Shown: positions 1 through 8,697, numbered from the stretch's first letter. The stretch is 64,000 bases of DNA from Streptococcus mitis NCTC 12261 (GCF_000148585.2 NZ_CP028414.1:1231501-1295500); one strand, 5' to 3'. Made by a program: numbers and translations. Notes: generated from the sequence alone by a model not told the origin.

Positions 1-263
1 CTACCATAAAGGACTTCAGCAAGCGCAGCTAGCACTTCTCCAATCGTTGCACTTCCGACTCTTGGAACAAAGATTGCAGCAATAGGCGCAGCCATACACC
101 AGAGACCAAAGAGGATTTCATTGGCAAAGGCCTGTAAACCAAGAGGTGCTAAAATCAGGGTGAGGATATCAAACAGATAGCCTGAACCCACAAAAACACC
201 ACCAAAAAAGATAGACAAGAAAGCAAGTAAGATAACATCTTTTAACTGCCATTTTTTCAACAT
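1..263 (-). CDS. ykoE: YkoE-type ECF transporter substrate-binding subunit (3' part beyond window)
   Basis: The minus-strand reading frame starts at an ATG at 263 behind an AAAGGAG ribosome site and stays open to the window edge, giving the first 87 residues. The translation begins MLKKWQLKDVILLAFLSIFF and continues as hydrophobic membrane segments, as in YkoE-family S components of ECF transporters for hydroxymethylpyrimidine or thiamine. The family call rests on this hydrophobic N terminus and on context: the gene directly follows a TPP riboswitch and sits beside tenA, thiM and thiE. Its energising partners (ATPase and YkoC-like subunit) would lie beyond the left edge. Exact substrate cannot be read from the sequence. 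Confidence 0.75.
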   Translation of the reverse strand, partial: MLKKWQLKDVILLAFLSIFFGGVFVGSGYLFDILTLILAPLGLQAFANEILFGLWCMAAPIAAIFVPRVGSATIGEVLAALAEVLYG

Positions 264-349
264 AAAAAAACTCCTTTTTTAAAGAAAAGTGGGGTATTCA
301 ATGTGAGCTACCTAAATGCTTTGTATCATCTTCATCCAGTTTCGTAAAA

Positions 350-505
350 GAAAAAACTCTAATTACAGATAGGAATTAGAGTTCAGCTTACAAGATTAGA
401 TGGTTAGTTTCTATAAATACAAAACCATTTCACATTTCCCTTCGCCAGTCTTAACTGTATCAGGTTCAATGGGTATCATCTCAGCCTAAAGCACCCCAAA
501 TGTCT
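350..505 (-). promoter_or_regulatory. TPP riboswitch (THI element) with terminator, controlling ykoE
   Basis: On the minus strand, 505-431 carries the THI-box landmarks in order: GGGGTGC, CTGAGATGATACCC, GAACCTGATACAGTTA and GCGAAGGGAAATG. Downstream, AACTCTAATT (364-355) and its partner AATTAGAGTT (383-374) form a hairpin followed by a T run, a standard transcriptional OFF platform. TPP binding is expected to end transcription before ykoE. The leader is nearly identical to the one at 3066-3222. Confidence 0.93.
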
Positions 506-544
506 TTATTATTTAATTATATAAATATTATAACAAACGATTTT

Positions 545-570
545 TTCCAGTTCAAGAAATTGAACTGGAA
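545..570 (-). terminator. Inverted repeat after thiE
   Basis: An 11-bp perfect stem (TTCCAGTTCAA / TTGAACTGGAA) with a 4-nt loop lies between the thiE stop and the next riboswitch. On the minus strand it is followed by A rather than T residues, so it is not a canonical intrinsic terminator for thiE. It may act as a 3'-end stabiliser or a weak terminator. Confidence 0.4.
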
Positions 571-603
571 ATACAGCAGATCTTTCTTTGGTTAGATCGA
601 TAC

Positions 604-1233
604 CTATTTTTCACTCATTTCTCGAACAGTTTTTTCTATATTTTTTGCATACGATATTGCTGAAATGATTGAAACACCGTCAACATTGGTCTTCATAATG
701 TCTTTAATATGTTGCGTCTGTATCCCACCAATTGCAACTAAGGGCATTTGTGGCAATAGTTTTCTCATCAATTTAAGACCTTCATAACCTATAGCACCAC
801 CAGCATCATCCTTTGACTGGGTATCAAATACAGGACCAACACCAACATAATCTACATATTCAACTTTTGATTGTTGAAATTCTTCCTCGTTTTTTATAGA
901 AAGACCAATTATTTTATCTGGCATCAATTTTCTAATTTCATCAACTCCAAGGTCATCTTGTCCTACATGTACGCCATCAGCATCTATTTCCAATGCCAAA
1001 TCAATATCATCATTAACGATAAATGGAACATTATATTTTTTACAAAGAGCCTGTAGTTTTATTGCTAGTTCGACTTTTTCTATACCTTTCAGGGCTCCCT
1101 CACCTTTTTCACGGAATTGAAATAAGGTTATACCACCTTTTAAGGCTTCCTCAACGACCGTATATAGATCTTTTCCTTGGCAAGTAGTCGTTCCACAAAT
1201 AAAATATAGTTTTAGTAATTCTTTATGAAACAT
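604..1233 (-). CDS. thiE: Thiamine-phosphate synthase ThiE
   Basis: At 209 residues this is the usual length for ThiE, which joins HMP-pyrophosphate and thiazole phosphate to give thiamine phosphate in the cytosol. Visible family motifs are FQFREKG near residue 40, [22 protein letters not shown] around 71-92, [14 protein letters not shown] near 130 and the phosphate-binding VAIGGI near 165. The start overlaps the end of thiM by 11 bases, so the two are probably translationally coupled. It is the last gene of the tenA-thiM-thiE operon read from the riboswitch at 3066-3222. Confidence 0.95.
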   Translation of the reverse strand: MFHKELLKLYFICGTTTCQGKDLYTVVEEALKGGITLFQFREKGEGALKGIEKVELAIKLQALCKKYNVPFIVNDDIDLALEIDADGVHVGQDDLGVDEIRKLMPDKIIGLSIKNEEEFQQSKVEYVDYVGVGPVFDTQSKDDAGGAIGYEGLKLMRKLLPQMPLVAIGGIQTQHIKDIMKTNVDGVSIISAISYAKNIEKTVREMSEK

Positions 1234-2038
1234 TTTTCTTCACTCTTTTGAATTTCTTTACATCTTCGTCTGTAATCTCGTATAAGGCATTTATAAATTC
1301 AACTTTAAATGTTCCAGGAAGATGCCCATTTGGACGTTTTTCTGCCATTTCTCCAGCGATATTGTAAACCAACATTGCTGTTTCTAATGATTTCAATTCT
1401 TGACCTTTTTCTAGTCCGATAAAGCTTGCTACTACAGCACCTAATAAGCATCCTGTCCCAATAACTTTTGGCATCATGGCACTACCATTATGAATCGTTA
1501 CCACTTCTCCATTTACCGCAATAGCATCCACTTCACCTGTTACTACAATTGGAATATTAAACTTCTCATTTGCTGCTAGAGCAATTTCGTCAATATTATC
1601 TACACCCGCACTATCTACTCCTTTAGATTCCACATTTATTCCTACTAAAGAGGCAATCTCGCCAGCATTTCCTCTAATCGCTGCTAGTTTGTAATTGTTA
1701 ATTAGATCATCTGCTACTTTTTTTCTATATTCTCCTGCTCCACAGGCTACAGGATCTAAAACTGCTGGGACATTATATTTCTCTGCAATTTTCAGAGCAG
1801 CTTGGTATAATTTCCAATTTTCATCTGTTAATGTTCCTATGTTTATTAATAAACCACCAGCATACTTTAACAAATCCTCTAAATCTGCTGGAAACTCACT
1901 CATGGCTGGTGATGCACCCAGTGCTACTAATCCATTTGCTGTGAAATTTTTTACTACATCATTGGTGATACAAATGACCAAAGGTGCTTTTTCTTTTAAT
2001 AATTTTAAACTTGTCATATTGAAATCTTTCCTTTTCAC
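1223..2038 (-). CDS. thiM: Hydroxyethylthiazole kinase ThiM
   Basis: A 271-residue protein of the ThiM/ribokinase-like family, which phosphorylates hydroxyethylthiazole so that ThiE can use salvaged thiazole. Family motifs are visible: [20 protein letters not shown] near the N terminus, [27 protein letters not shown], and the anion-hole/catalytic [13 protein letters not shown] near residue 195, whose Cys is conserved in ThiM. It overlaps thiE by 11 bases and follows tenA after about 210 bases that contain a RUP-like repeat. Confidence 0.95.
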   Translation of the reverse strand: MKRKDFNMTSLKLLKEKAPLVICITNDVVKNFTANGLVALGASPAMSEFPADLEDLLKYAGGLLINIGTLTDENWKLYQAALKIAEKYNVPAVLDPVACGAGEYRKKVADDLINNYKLAAIRGNAGEIASLVGINVESKGVDSAGVDNIDEIALAANEKFNIPIVVTGEVDAIAVNGEVVTIHNGSAMMPKVIGTGCLLGAVVASFIGLEKGQELKSLETAMLVYNIAGEMAEKRPNGHLPGTFKVEFINALYEITDEDVKKFKRVKKNVS

Positions 2039-2111
2039 TTTATACGATCTACTGATTTCGATTTATCTCTATCTTTCGTTAAGAAATTTTTTTATTTACA
2101 TTGAATGATTT

Positions 2112-2215
2112 ATGCTCAATGAAAATCAAAGAGCAAACTAGGAAGCTAGCCGTAGGCTGTACTTGAGTACGGCAAGGTGAAGCTGACGTGGTTTGAATTT
2201 GATTTTCGAAGAGAA
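2112..2215. repeat. RUP-like pneumococcal intergenic repeat
   Basis: This roughly 105-bp unit between tenA and thiM has ends related as an inverted repeat: GCTCAATGAAAATCAAA on one side and TTTGATTTTCGAAGAG on the other. Inside are the characteristic GAGCAAACTAGGAAGCTAGC and GCTGACGTGGTTTGAA segments. This matches my recollection of RUP, the small non-autonomous element abundant in pneumococcus and relatives. It contains no gene and has a palindromic AAGCTAGC core. It sits inside the thi operon, so transcription presumably reads through it. Confidence 0.75.
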
Positions 2216-2251
2216 TTACCTCATCAAATTTGTAAATATCCTAAACTTTCT

Positions 2252-2920
2252 CTAGGCATCGTAACCAATATCAAAAAAGGCTAATTCTAAAACGACTGCT
2301 TGATTCCAGCGTTGCTGAAGTTCTGTCAAATCTTCTAGACCTTTCCCAACACGATTAAGTTCATCAACCAGAAATTGAACCCACTCTGCAAAGAAAGGAC
2401 CTCTGTGGAGATTGATCCATTCCGAATGAATGTAGGCTTCAGGTAGAGCCAAATCTTTAGAACCCCAGTCTAAATAGAGACCTTCTGCAATGACCAGCAT
2501 GACCAAAAGATGTGCATAGTTTGATGAATCCACTGCCGAATACATTAGATCCTGAAAGGCTTTTGTTACAGGATGCAAGGTCACTTCCAGATAATCATTC
2601 TCAGATACTTTTAACTCTTTGAAAGCCTTCTGGAAATAACCGTCTTCATCTGCTTCAAGAAAGCCTAGTTGCTTGGCAAAACGAAGCTTGGATTCAAGCT
2701 GGTCTGCGTGGGCTACGCAGGCACCCAGCATGGATAAGAAGGCATCAAAGAAGTGATAATCTTGAATTAGGTATTCTTTTAAGACCTTATTCTCAATTGT
2801 CCCCGCAAAAAGTTCCTTAACAAAACGATGATTGATTGCAGCCTGCCAATCCTTCTGACTACTTTTTAATAATTCTCCAACAGTCAAACCTGGCTGAAAT
2901 GCATAGTCTTGTGTTTCCAT
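2252..2920 (-). CDS. tenA: TenA/thiaminase II-family protein
   Basis: This 222-residue all-helical protein is typical in length for TenA, which hydrolyses degraded aminopyrimidines so the HMP moiety can re-enter thiamine synthesis. Recognisable stretches are YLIQDYHFFDAFLSMLGACV near residue 50 and LHPVTKAFQDLMYSAV near 115. Where B. subtilis-type TenA has its catalytic Cys (LLPCxWLY context), this protein has LVIAEGLYLDWG, so that Cys is absent and a Glu follows. This points to the TenA_E subgroup. A start at 2920 is supported by an AGAGAGGAAAAG site upstream. It is the first gene after the riboswitch at 3066-3222. Confidence 0.9.
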   Translation of the reverse strand: METQDYAFQPGLTVGELLKSSQKDWQAAINHRFVKELFAGTIENKVLKEYLIQDYHFFDAFLSMLGACVAHADQLESKLRFAKQLGFLEADEDGYFQKAFKELKVSENDYLEVTLHPVTKAFQDLMYSAVDSSNYAHLLVMLVIAEGLYLDWGSKDLALPEAYIHSEWINLHRGPFFAEWVQFLVDELNRVGKGLEDLTELQQRWNQAVVLELAFFDIGYDA

Positions 2921-3065
2921 ATTTACTTTTCCTCTCTTTACTCGTTCGTAATCAACAAAACATCAAGAAAATCCTAGTTTTACTTGACCTTTTTAAAGAA
3001 AATCAAGGGCGTTCAAGAAGAGCTACCTAAATGCTTTGTATCACCTTCATTCAGCTTATATAAAC

Positions 3066-3222
3066 AAAAAAACTCCAATTACAATCAAGAATTAGAGTTT
3101 AGCTTACAAGATTAGATTGTTCATTTCGCCATACGAAAAAACGTTTCACATTTCCCTTCGCCAGTCTTAACTGTATCAGGTTCAATGGGTATCATCTCAG
3201 CCTAAAGCACCCCAAATGTCTT
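3066..3222 (-). promoter_or_regulatory. TPP riboswitch with terminator, controlling tenA-thiM-thiE
   Basis: The aptamer at 3222-3147 on the minus strand contains the same THI-box blocks as the copy at 431-505 (CTGAGATGATACCC, GAACCTGATACAG, GCGAAGGGAAATG). A hairpin AACTCTAATT / AATTGGAGTT between 3099 and 3071 followed by seven T residues forms the terminator. The rest of the 2921-3372 gap holds a second piece of leader shared with the ykoE leader and the lctO terminator; I see no gene there. Confidence 0.93.
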
Positions 3223-3333
3223 TATTATTTAATTACTGGACCAGTATAGCAAAAAATGAAAGCCCTAGCAAGATATTTGACTGAAAAATATATTTATATA
3301 GATTTCAATGGTGATTTATTCTTCCTATAGACG

Positions 3334-3360
3334 AAGAAAAACCTCCACATCAAGTGGAGG
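3334..3360 (-). terminator. Terminator of lctO
   Basis: CCTCCAC and GTGGAGG form a 7-bp GC-rich stem with a 5-nt loop. On the minus strand it is followed by TTTTTCTTC, 13 bases after the lctO stop. Confidence 0.85.
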
Positions 3361-3372
3361 CAAGCTATTTTA

Positions 3373-4509
3373 TCAATACAATTTTAAGTCACGAGGGTCA
3401 ACTGGGAAGGTTGGATTGTATGGGTTGTGACGGAGTTTGAAGTGTTTGACATCTTCAATAGTCTGAGTTCCAGATAACTGCATAACTGTCTTCAATTCTG
3501 CATTCAAGTGTTCAAAGACTTGACGCACACCAACACTACCGCCGAGAGCCAAGCCATAGATAACCGGGCGGCCAATAGCTACCAAGTCTGCTCCTGAAGC
3601 CAAGGCTTTAAAGACGTGTTGGCCACGACGAATACCAGAGTCAAAGACAATTGGCACACGTTTATCAACTGCTTCAGCTACTTCTTGAAGTGAATCGAAG
3701 GCAGCTGGTCCACCGTCGATTTGACGGCCACCATGGTTGGTCACCCAGATACCAGAAGCACCTGCAGCAAGCGAACGTTCAACGTCCTCACGGCATTGTG
3801 GTCCCTTGACATAAACAGGAAGTCCTGAGTATTCAGCGATAAATTCTACATCACGTGGAGACAAGCGTTGTTTAGCTGATTTGTAAACAAAGTCCATTGA
3901 TTTACCAGCACCTTCTGGCAGGTATTCTTCAACAATCGGCATGCCAACTGGGAAGACAAAACCATTACGTTTGTCCACCTCACGATTGCCCCCTACAGTC
4001 GCATCTGCCGTCAAGACAATCGCTTTATAACCTTCAGCCTTCACACGGTCCATGATGTGGCGGTTGATTCCATCATCTTTACTAAAGTAAAATTGGAACC
4101 AATGAGGTGTCCCTTGAAGGGCTTCCGTAATTTCTGGAAGATCTACAGTAGAGTAAGAGCTAGTTGTGTAAAGAGAACCAAACTCATGCACACCACGCGC
4201 AGTCGCCACTTCACCTTGTTCATTTGCCAATTTATGAGCTGCAACAGGCGCCATAATGATTGGTGAAGACAATTTTTCACCTGCAAATTCAATCTCTGTA
4301 CTTGGATTTTCTACATTGCAAAGTGTATGAGGAACGATGAGTTTGTGGTTAAAGGCACGAATATTCTCACGCAAAGTGAAAGTATCTTCCGCCCCACTAG
4401 CGATATAGCCAAATGCTGCTTTAGGAATAACTTGTTGCGCCATTGGCTCCAAATCATAGGTATTAATGAAATCTACATGACCTTCTGCATTGCTTGTTTT
4501 GTATGACAT
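3373..4509 (-). CDS. lctO: L-lactate oxidase (FMN-dependent)
   Basis: A 378-residue member of the FMN-dependent alpha-hydroxyacid oxidases. In lactic streptococci LctO oxidises L-lactate with O2 to pyruvate and H2O2, recycling the fermentation end product. Family landmarks are the N-terminal FGYIASGAEDTFTLREN, the FMN-site MAPVAAHKLAN, and the catalytic WVTNHGGRQIDGGPAAFDS with its active-site His near residue 262, followed by DSGIRRGQHVFKALASGA and AIGRPVIYG. The ATG at 4509 has a GGAGGGC ribosome site, and a cre-like operator lies just upstream. Monocistronic by spacing and terminator. Confidence 0.93.
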   Translation of the reverse strand: MSYKTSNAEGHVDFINTYDLEPMAQQVIPKAAFGYIASGAEDTFTLRENIRAFNHKLIVPHTLCNVENPSTEIEFAGEKLSSPIIMAPVAAHKLANEQGEVATARGVHEFGSLYTTSSYSTVDLPEITEALQGTPHWFQFYFSKDDGINRHIMDRVKAEGYKAIVLTADATVGGNREVDKRNGFVFPVGMPIVEEYLPEGAGKSMDFVYKSAKQRLSPRDVEFIAEYSGLPVYVKGPQCREDVERSLAAGASGIWVTNHGGRQIDGGPAAFDSLQEVAEAVDKRVPIVFDSGIRRGQHVFKALASGADLVAIGRPVIYGLALGGSVGVRQVFEHLNAELKTVMQLSGTQTIEDVKHFKLRHNPYNPTFPVDPRDLKLY

Positions 4510-4525
4510 AAAATGCCCTCCTTAA

Positions 4526-4543
4526 TAAGTAAGCGTTTACTTT
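4526..4543 (-). promoter_or_regulatory. cre-like CcpA operator upstream of lctO
   Basis: AGTAAGCGTTTACT at 4528-4541 is a near-palindrome containing the CG core of catabolite response elements. It lies about 20 bases before the lctO start and next to the ribosome site, a position that suits roadblock or repression by CcpA. CcpA control of lctO is inferred. Confidence 0.65.
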
Positions 4544-4668
4544 GTATGTTACAAAAATATCTTAACTCTTTTTTCAAAACTTTTCAAATATTTTGTTTGG
4601 AAATTTCATACTTTCAATCATTTTACAGAGATAATTAAAAATGATGAACTTTCTTAAGTTATGGAAAT

Positions 4669-5552
4669 TCAAATAATCTTTTCATTTTCTAATACTTTAT
4701 CATCAAATTGTTCAGCTAGTATAGTTGCTGAGTGATAAAGTTCCTTTGCTTTATTTTTATCATTTTCAAAATAAAGATAGCACTTAGCTTCAAATACTGA
4801 AATTCCAGGTTTATAGACTTGCAACGTTGTTACTGATAAAATTTCATTCATCTTTTTACTAGAGATATCATATGTTTATAGTCATTATGAACAACATAAA
4901 CAACCGCTATGGCACAAAGAACTGATAGTAGCTCTACATTATACATTTCATCACTAACTAATTGCTGTTTCAACAACTTAATCCGAAAATCATCTAATGC
5001 TCTCTTCTATAAATCAAGTCTTGACATTGCATAGCAAAATAATCAATTAATAGTAAATCATTGAATGTGTAAACTTGCTTTAGTGTTACTTGCTTAAAAT
5101 AATCATCAAAAATATCTTCAGCGAAACTACCTGTCCCTGTTCTTATCAAGCCTAATATTCTTTCAATCAAGTCTAGACTCAGCAACTCTTCTTCAGGAAG
5201 GATGTCACCGTAACAATTATAAACTTCCTCAATTAAAGTTAGTTTTTCCGTAATACGCTTGGAATCTCCATATACTATACTGGAGACTTCATGATACGGT
5301 ACTTTATCTTAAAGTATTCCTCAGGAAGAGCTAGTTCTTTATTTTCAAGAAAAGTATCTATCGGAACTTCTAATCGCTTAGATAAATATTGTAACTTAGT
5401 AATTGTTGGCAAGGATTGCCCAAGCTCAGTACGCATCAGCTGTTTGATTATTAAGTCAGCTTCTGTCCACAGATCTCTTCTCTCGTCAATTTGTGACGTT
5501 CACGTTCCTGTCTTACTCTATGACCAATTTCAGTTTTAATATCTGTTGTCAT
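4669..5552 (-). pseudogene. Decayed Rgg/MutR-family transcriptional regulator
   Basis: Reading from an ATG at 5552, the N terminus (IGHRVRQERERHKLTREEIC) is an Rgg-type helix-turn-helix. After about 33 codons the frame stops, and the next frame continues with LMRTELGQSLPTITKLQYLS and then RLEVPIDTFLENKELALPEE. Further frame changes occur near 5270, 4995 and 4852. The last two blocks are LDDFRIKLLKQQLVSDEM and the C-terminal AKCYLYFENDKNKAKELYHS, like the TPR-like region of Rgg proteins. At least four lesions make a working protein unlikely. No intact short hydrophobic peptide gene is evident beside it. Confidence 0.8.
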
Positions 5553-5609
5553 TCTTACCTCTTAACCACAATCCATAAATTAACATACTTTTAATTCTTC
5601 GGCTAAAAA

Positions 5610-6170
5610 TTAACAATAATTCTTTTTCAAATCCGTCATATTATTTTCTAAAACTTGGATGTCTTGGCTGACTTTGAGAATGACAATGCTGCCTTGAATA
5701 CTGGAGATGACTTGACGGGCCTGCAACTGCGACCGTTCTTCTGACCAGTCAGCATGCAGGTCTTGCAAGAGGCTGGCTAACTTCTCTGTCCACTGGGTCA
5801 TAAAATCATTGAGAGGACAGCGGAAGTTCTCATCTTCTGTGGACAATTCCACAATCAGATTACCAATTGGGCAACCATAAAAGACTGTCTGACTTTCATG
5901 AAATTGACAAACCCAGTCAATCATATCCGAAAACTTGTCACTGTCAGACTTGTCTGCTTCAAAAATATCTTCAAAAAGCTCTTTTCGCCACTTTGCTAAA
6001 ATATCTTGAATGACCGTCAAACCAATTTCCTTCTTAGATTTGAAATAATAATAAAGCTGCCCCTTGCCAACATCAGCCACCTCCATGATGTCACTGATGG
6101 AGGTGGCATCATAACCCTTCTGATAAATCAATTCCTCAGCACTTTGTAAAATACGCTCTTTAACGCTCAT
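5610..6170 (-). CDS. TetR-family transcriptional repressor
   Basis: With the ATG at 6170, preceded by an AGAGAGGTGAG ribosome site, the protein has 186 residues. The N terminus carries a TetR helix-turn-helix (ERILQSAEELIYQKGYDATS then VGKGQLYYYFKSKKEIG). The C-terminal part, with YGCPIGNLIVELS, resembles AcrR/YxaF-like ligand domains. A longer frame reaching 6248 lacks a good ribosome site, so I reject it. The gene is divergent from the hydrolase at 6424-7047, and an ACCG-AA-CGGT operator in the shared spacer suggests it represses itself and that gene. The ligand is unknown. Confidence 0.85.
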   Translation of the reverse strand: MSVKERILQSAEELIYQKGYDATSISDIMEVADVGKGQLYYYFKSKKEIGLTVIQDILAKWRKELFEDIFEADKSDSDKFSDMIDWVCQFHESQTVFYGCPIGNLIVELSTEDENFRCPLNDFMTQWTEKLASLLQDLHADWSEERSQLQARQVISSIQGSIVILKVSQDIQVLENNMTDLKKNYC

Positions 6171-6311
6171 CTGCTCACCTCTCTTTTTTCCTATTATAGC
6201 AGATTCAGAGTCTGAGACCAAACAATTGAAACCACCTCCTTTTGCCACTGTTTTATCATTAAAATTTTTGTTCTGAGCAAATTGATTTACAAATTCAATT
6301 CTAGATGTTAT

Positions 6312-6332
6312 TATAATTGTACCGAACGGTCA
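6312..6332. promoter_or_regulatory. Candidate TetR operator overlapping a promoter
   Basis: The palindrome ACCGAACGGT (6321-6330), extended to TGTACCGAACGGTCAGT, follows a TATAAT (6312-6317) on the plus strand. It lies in the 253-base spacer between the divergent TetR and hydrolase genes, close to the probable transcription start of the hydrolase. The -35 element is unclear. Confidence 0.55.
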
Positions 6333-6423
6333 GTATGTAACTAAAACTACCATTTGGAAAATCATCAAACTAACAGTCTAAATTCCTATTGGCTGTTAAT
6401 CAAATCATATTAGGAGGAACCTC

Positions 6424-7047
6424 ATGTTCAATCAGAAAAATGTCGCATTTGTTATCACAGACCCGCAAGTTGAATTCTTAAAATCTACTGGTAAAGGATT
6501 CGGAGCAACTAAAGATGTTCTTGAAAAAGTTAATACTATTGAAAATCTGACAAAGCTTTTCGCTCTTGCTAAAGAGCGTGGCTACAAGCGTTTTATCTCA
6601 CCGCACTACTTCTATCCACACGATCACAAGTGGCAATTTAAAGCTGCTGGTGAAACGATGATGATTGAAAACGAAATGTTTTGGCGTGATAGCCAGTATT
6701 CAGCAATTCCAGAAGGCTCTGGAGCAGATATGATTGAAGAGATTAAACCATTTTTGGATGAAGATACTATTGTTGTCAACGGACATAAAATCTTTGGCCC
6801 AGAAAGCAACGACCTTAACCTTCAACTCCGCAAAAATGGTATCGACACCGTCATCTTGGCTGGTATGAATGCTAATCTCTGCGTGGATTCACACATGCGT
6901 GAACTCATAGAATTAGGCTACAATGTCATTGTTGTTAACGATGCTGTCGGTGCTCCAGGTGAAGAAGCCTACCAAGCTGCACTAACAAACTACGGCTACA
7001 TTGCCAACCAAGTTTTGACAACTGAGGAAGTTATCGCTCAACTTTAG
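6424..7047 (+). CDS. Isochorismatase-fold cysteine hydrolase
   Basis: A 207-residue protein of the isochorismatase/nicotinamidase-like hydrolase family. The likely catalytic Asp is in FVITDPQVEF near residue 13 and the nucleophilic Cys in AGMNANLCVDSHMREL near residue 148; GHKIFGPES probably supplies the Lys. These enzymes cleave amide or vinyl-ether bonds; the substrate cannot be told from sequence. AGGAGGAACCTC precedes the ATG. It is the only plus-strand gene here and is divergent from the TetR gene that probably controls it. Confidence 0.8.
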   Translation: MFNQKNVAFVITDPQVEFLKSTGKGFGATKDVLEKVNTIENLTKLFALAKERGYKRFISPHYFYPHDHKWQFKAAGETMMIENEMFWRDSQYSAIPEGSGADMIEEIKPFLDEDTIVVNGHKIFGPESNDLNLQLRKNGIDTVILAGMNANLCVDSHMRELIELGYNVIVVNDAVGAPGEEAYQAALTNYGYIANQVLTTEEVIAQL

Positions 7048-7057
7048 TATTAAAAAC

Positions 7058-7090
7058 AAAATCAGGTAATCCTAGTGACTACCTGATTTT
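7058..7090. terminator. Bidirectional terminator between hydrolase and pyrE
   Basis: AAAATCAGGTA and TACCTGATTTT form an 11-bp stem with A and T tails on the two sides, so it can serve both converging transcripts. Confidence 0.85.
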
Positions 7091-7097
7091 CTATGTC

Positions 7098-7730
7098 TTA
7101 AGCATCTTGCCAATTTTCTTGGTCTTCTTTAAAGCGTTTTAGGAGATCCAAGCCTTCTGGTGTGATATAGCCTTCTTCTTGGGCTAGATGAATCAATTCA
7201 CTGTAGTTAGAAAGCGTCACAAGTTTAACACCTGCATCTGAGAAGTTCTTATCTGCTTTTGGCAATTGGTAGCTGAAAATCGCTACAACTCCAAGCACAT
7301 CTGCTCCTTCTCGTTTTGCTGCTGCTACTGCTTCAAGAACAGAACCACCTGTTGAAATAAGATCTTCAACCACTACCATCTTTTGCCCCTGAGCTACGCG
7401 GCCTTCGATTTGGTTACCAGCTCCGTGGTCTTTTGGTTTGCTACGGATGTAGGCAAATGGCAGATTCATCTTGTCAGCAATGATGGCTCCGTGAGGAATC
7501 CCTGCTGTCGCAGTTCCTGCAATCACTTCTACCTCTGGAAAGGCTTCTTTGATAGCATCTACAAAACCATTTTCAATTAGAGTACGCGTTTCAGGATAGG
7601 CTAGTGTCACACGATTATCAGTGTAAATCGGTGACTTGATACCAGATGCCCAAGTGAAAGGCTCCTCTGGTTTGAGGTAAACGGCTTGAATTTTCAAGAG
7701 GTGGCTAGCGATATCTTTAGCAAGTGTCAT
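7098..7730 (-). CDS. pyrE: Orotate phosphoribosyltransferase PyrE
   Basis: The 210-residue length fits PyrE, which makes orotidine monophosphate from orotate and PRPP in de novo pyrimidine synthesis. The type I phosphoribosyltransferase PRPP motif is [18 protein letters not shown] near residues 119-136. Other landmarks are [16 protein letters not shown] near 25 and the flexible-loop segment [17 protein letters not shown] near 94. It follows pyrF by 33 bases in one operon behind the PyrR attenuator. Confidence 0.96.
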   Translation of the reverse strand: MTLAKDIASHLLKIQAVYLKPEEPFTWASGIKSPIYTDNRVTLAYPETRTLIENGFVDAIKEAFPEVEVIAGTATAGIPHGAIIADKMNLPFAYIRSKPKDHGAGNQIEGRVAQGQKMVVVEDLISTGGSVLEAVAAAKREGADVLGVVAIFSYQLPKADKNFSDAGVKLVTLSNYSELIHLAQEEGYITPEGLDLLKRFKEDQENWQDA

Positions 7731-7763
7731 GGTCTTCTCCTTTTATTTTTCTAATCTAGTTCT

Positions 7764-8465
7764 TTAATTCCAGTCCTGTGTCCATTCATCCTTGATGGCA
7801 TGATAAGCTGCAACAGGATTCTCAGCTTGGGTAATGGGACGTCCCACTACGATATAGTCACTACCGATTTGATAAGCATCCGCTGGCGTCATGACGCGTT
7901 TTTGGTCTCCAATCGCTGCTCCCTGAGGACGAATGCCCGGTGTCAGACAGATAAAATCTGGATTGGTGGCCTGCTTGATGAGTTGCACTTCCTGAGCCGA
8001 GCAAACGACACCATCCAAGCCAGCTTCAGCTGTCTTCTTGGCATAATGTATTACAGACTCTTGCAGGCTGGTTTGGATGTTTTGAAAGTCCTGCATCTGA
8101 GTTTCTGACGTTGATGTAAGCTGCGTTACAGCTATCAATTTTGCTTGACTTCCAAGACCTTCACGCGCAGCCTTCATCATCTCTACACCCCCAGCAGCAT
8201 GAACATTGGTCATATCCACTCCAAGCTGAGATAAGACCTTCATAGCTGACTTAACTGTATTGGGAATGTCATGCAGCTTGAGATCCAAAAAGACACTGTG
8301 CCCCTGGTCTTTCAAGTAAGAGACAATCTCAGGCCCCGTTGCGTAATAAAGCTCCATCCCTACCTTAAGATAAAGGCTTTCTTCTGCTGGAAAAAGAGCT
8401 AAAAATTCCTTGACCGCCTCAAAACTAGGAAAATCAAGAGCAATAACTGGACGATGTTCTCGCAT
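7764..8465 (-). CDS. pyrF: Orotidine 5'-phosphate decarboxylase PyrF
   Basis: A 233-residue TIM-barrel enzyme converting OMP to UMP. The Lys-Asp catalytic motif is visible in [16 protein letters not shown] near residue 60, preceded by the start-proximal [23 protein letters not shown] near the end is the phosphate-binding region. An AGGAGAAACC site lies just before the ATG at 8465. It is the first gene of a pyrF-pyrE pair whose leader carries a PyrR-type attenuator. Confidence 0.96.
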   Translation of the reverse strand: MREHRPVIALDFPSFEAVKEFLALFPAEESLYLKVGMELYYATGPEIVSYLKDQGHSVFLDLKLHDIPNTVKSAMKVLSQLGVDMTNVHAAGGVEMMKAAREGLGSQAKLIAVTQLTSTSETQMQDFQNIQTSLQESVIHYAKKTAEAGLDGVVCSAQEVQLIKQATNPDFICLTPGIRPQGAAIGDQKRVMTPADAYQIGSDYIVVGRPITQAENPVAAYHAIKDEWTQDWN

Positions 8466-8518
8466 AGGTTTCTCCTTTTACCTTTGCTAGTGAGAGAGTC
8501 TGGCCACAAGAAGCCACG

Positions 8519-8612
8519 AAAAAAGGAACCTGCCAACAGCAAGGTTCCACGAAAAATGGGTAGTCTCCACCCTTTCACCGTCTAACCTTAGCTGCCTCTC
8601 TGGACTGCTTTA
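8519..8612 (-). promoter_or_regulatory. PyrR-type attenuator in the pyrFE leader
   Basis: On the minus strand near 8607-8585 the leader contains AGTCCAGAGAGGCAGC, a close match to the PyrR-binding loop known from pyr leaders of Firmicutes. About 40 bases later GGAACCTTGC / GCAGGTTCC (8548-8525) forms a strong hairpin followed by TTTTTT. PyrR with UMP is expected to favour this terminator when pyrimidines are plentiful. A pyrR gene is not in the window. Confidence 0.85.
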
Positions 8613-8697
8613 AAGGTTTTTTACTATTCTATTATTTCTACTAGAACTTGTCAAGTAAAAACATGACCACTGAAGAACTACAAGAGAAAAGCTAAAC

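Noticed and set aside
545-570. A plus-strand small RNA terminator
   Set aside because: The stem has a T run only upstream on the plus strand, and no promoter or gene on that strand was seen.
5291-5539. 82-codon plus-strand ORF in the lctO-TetR gap
   Set aside because: It lies opposite the decayed rgg gene, whose minus-strand frames carry recognisable protein blocks.
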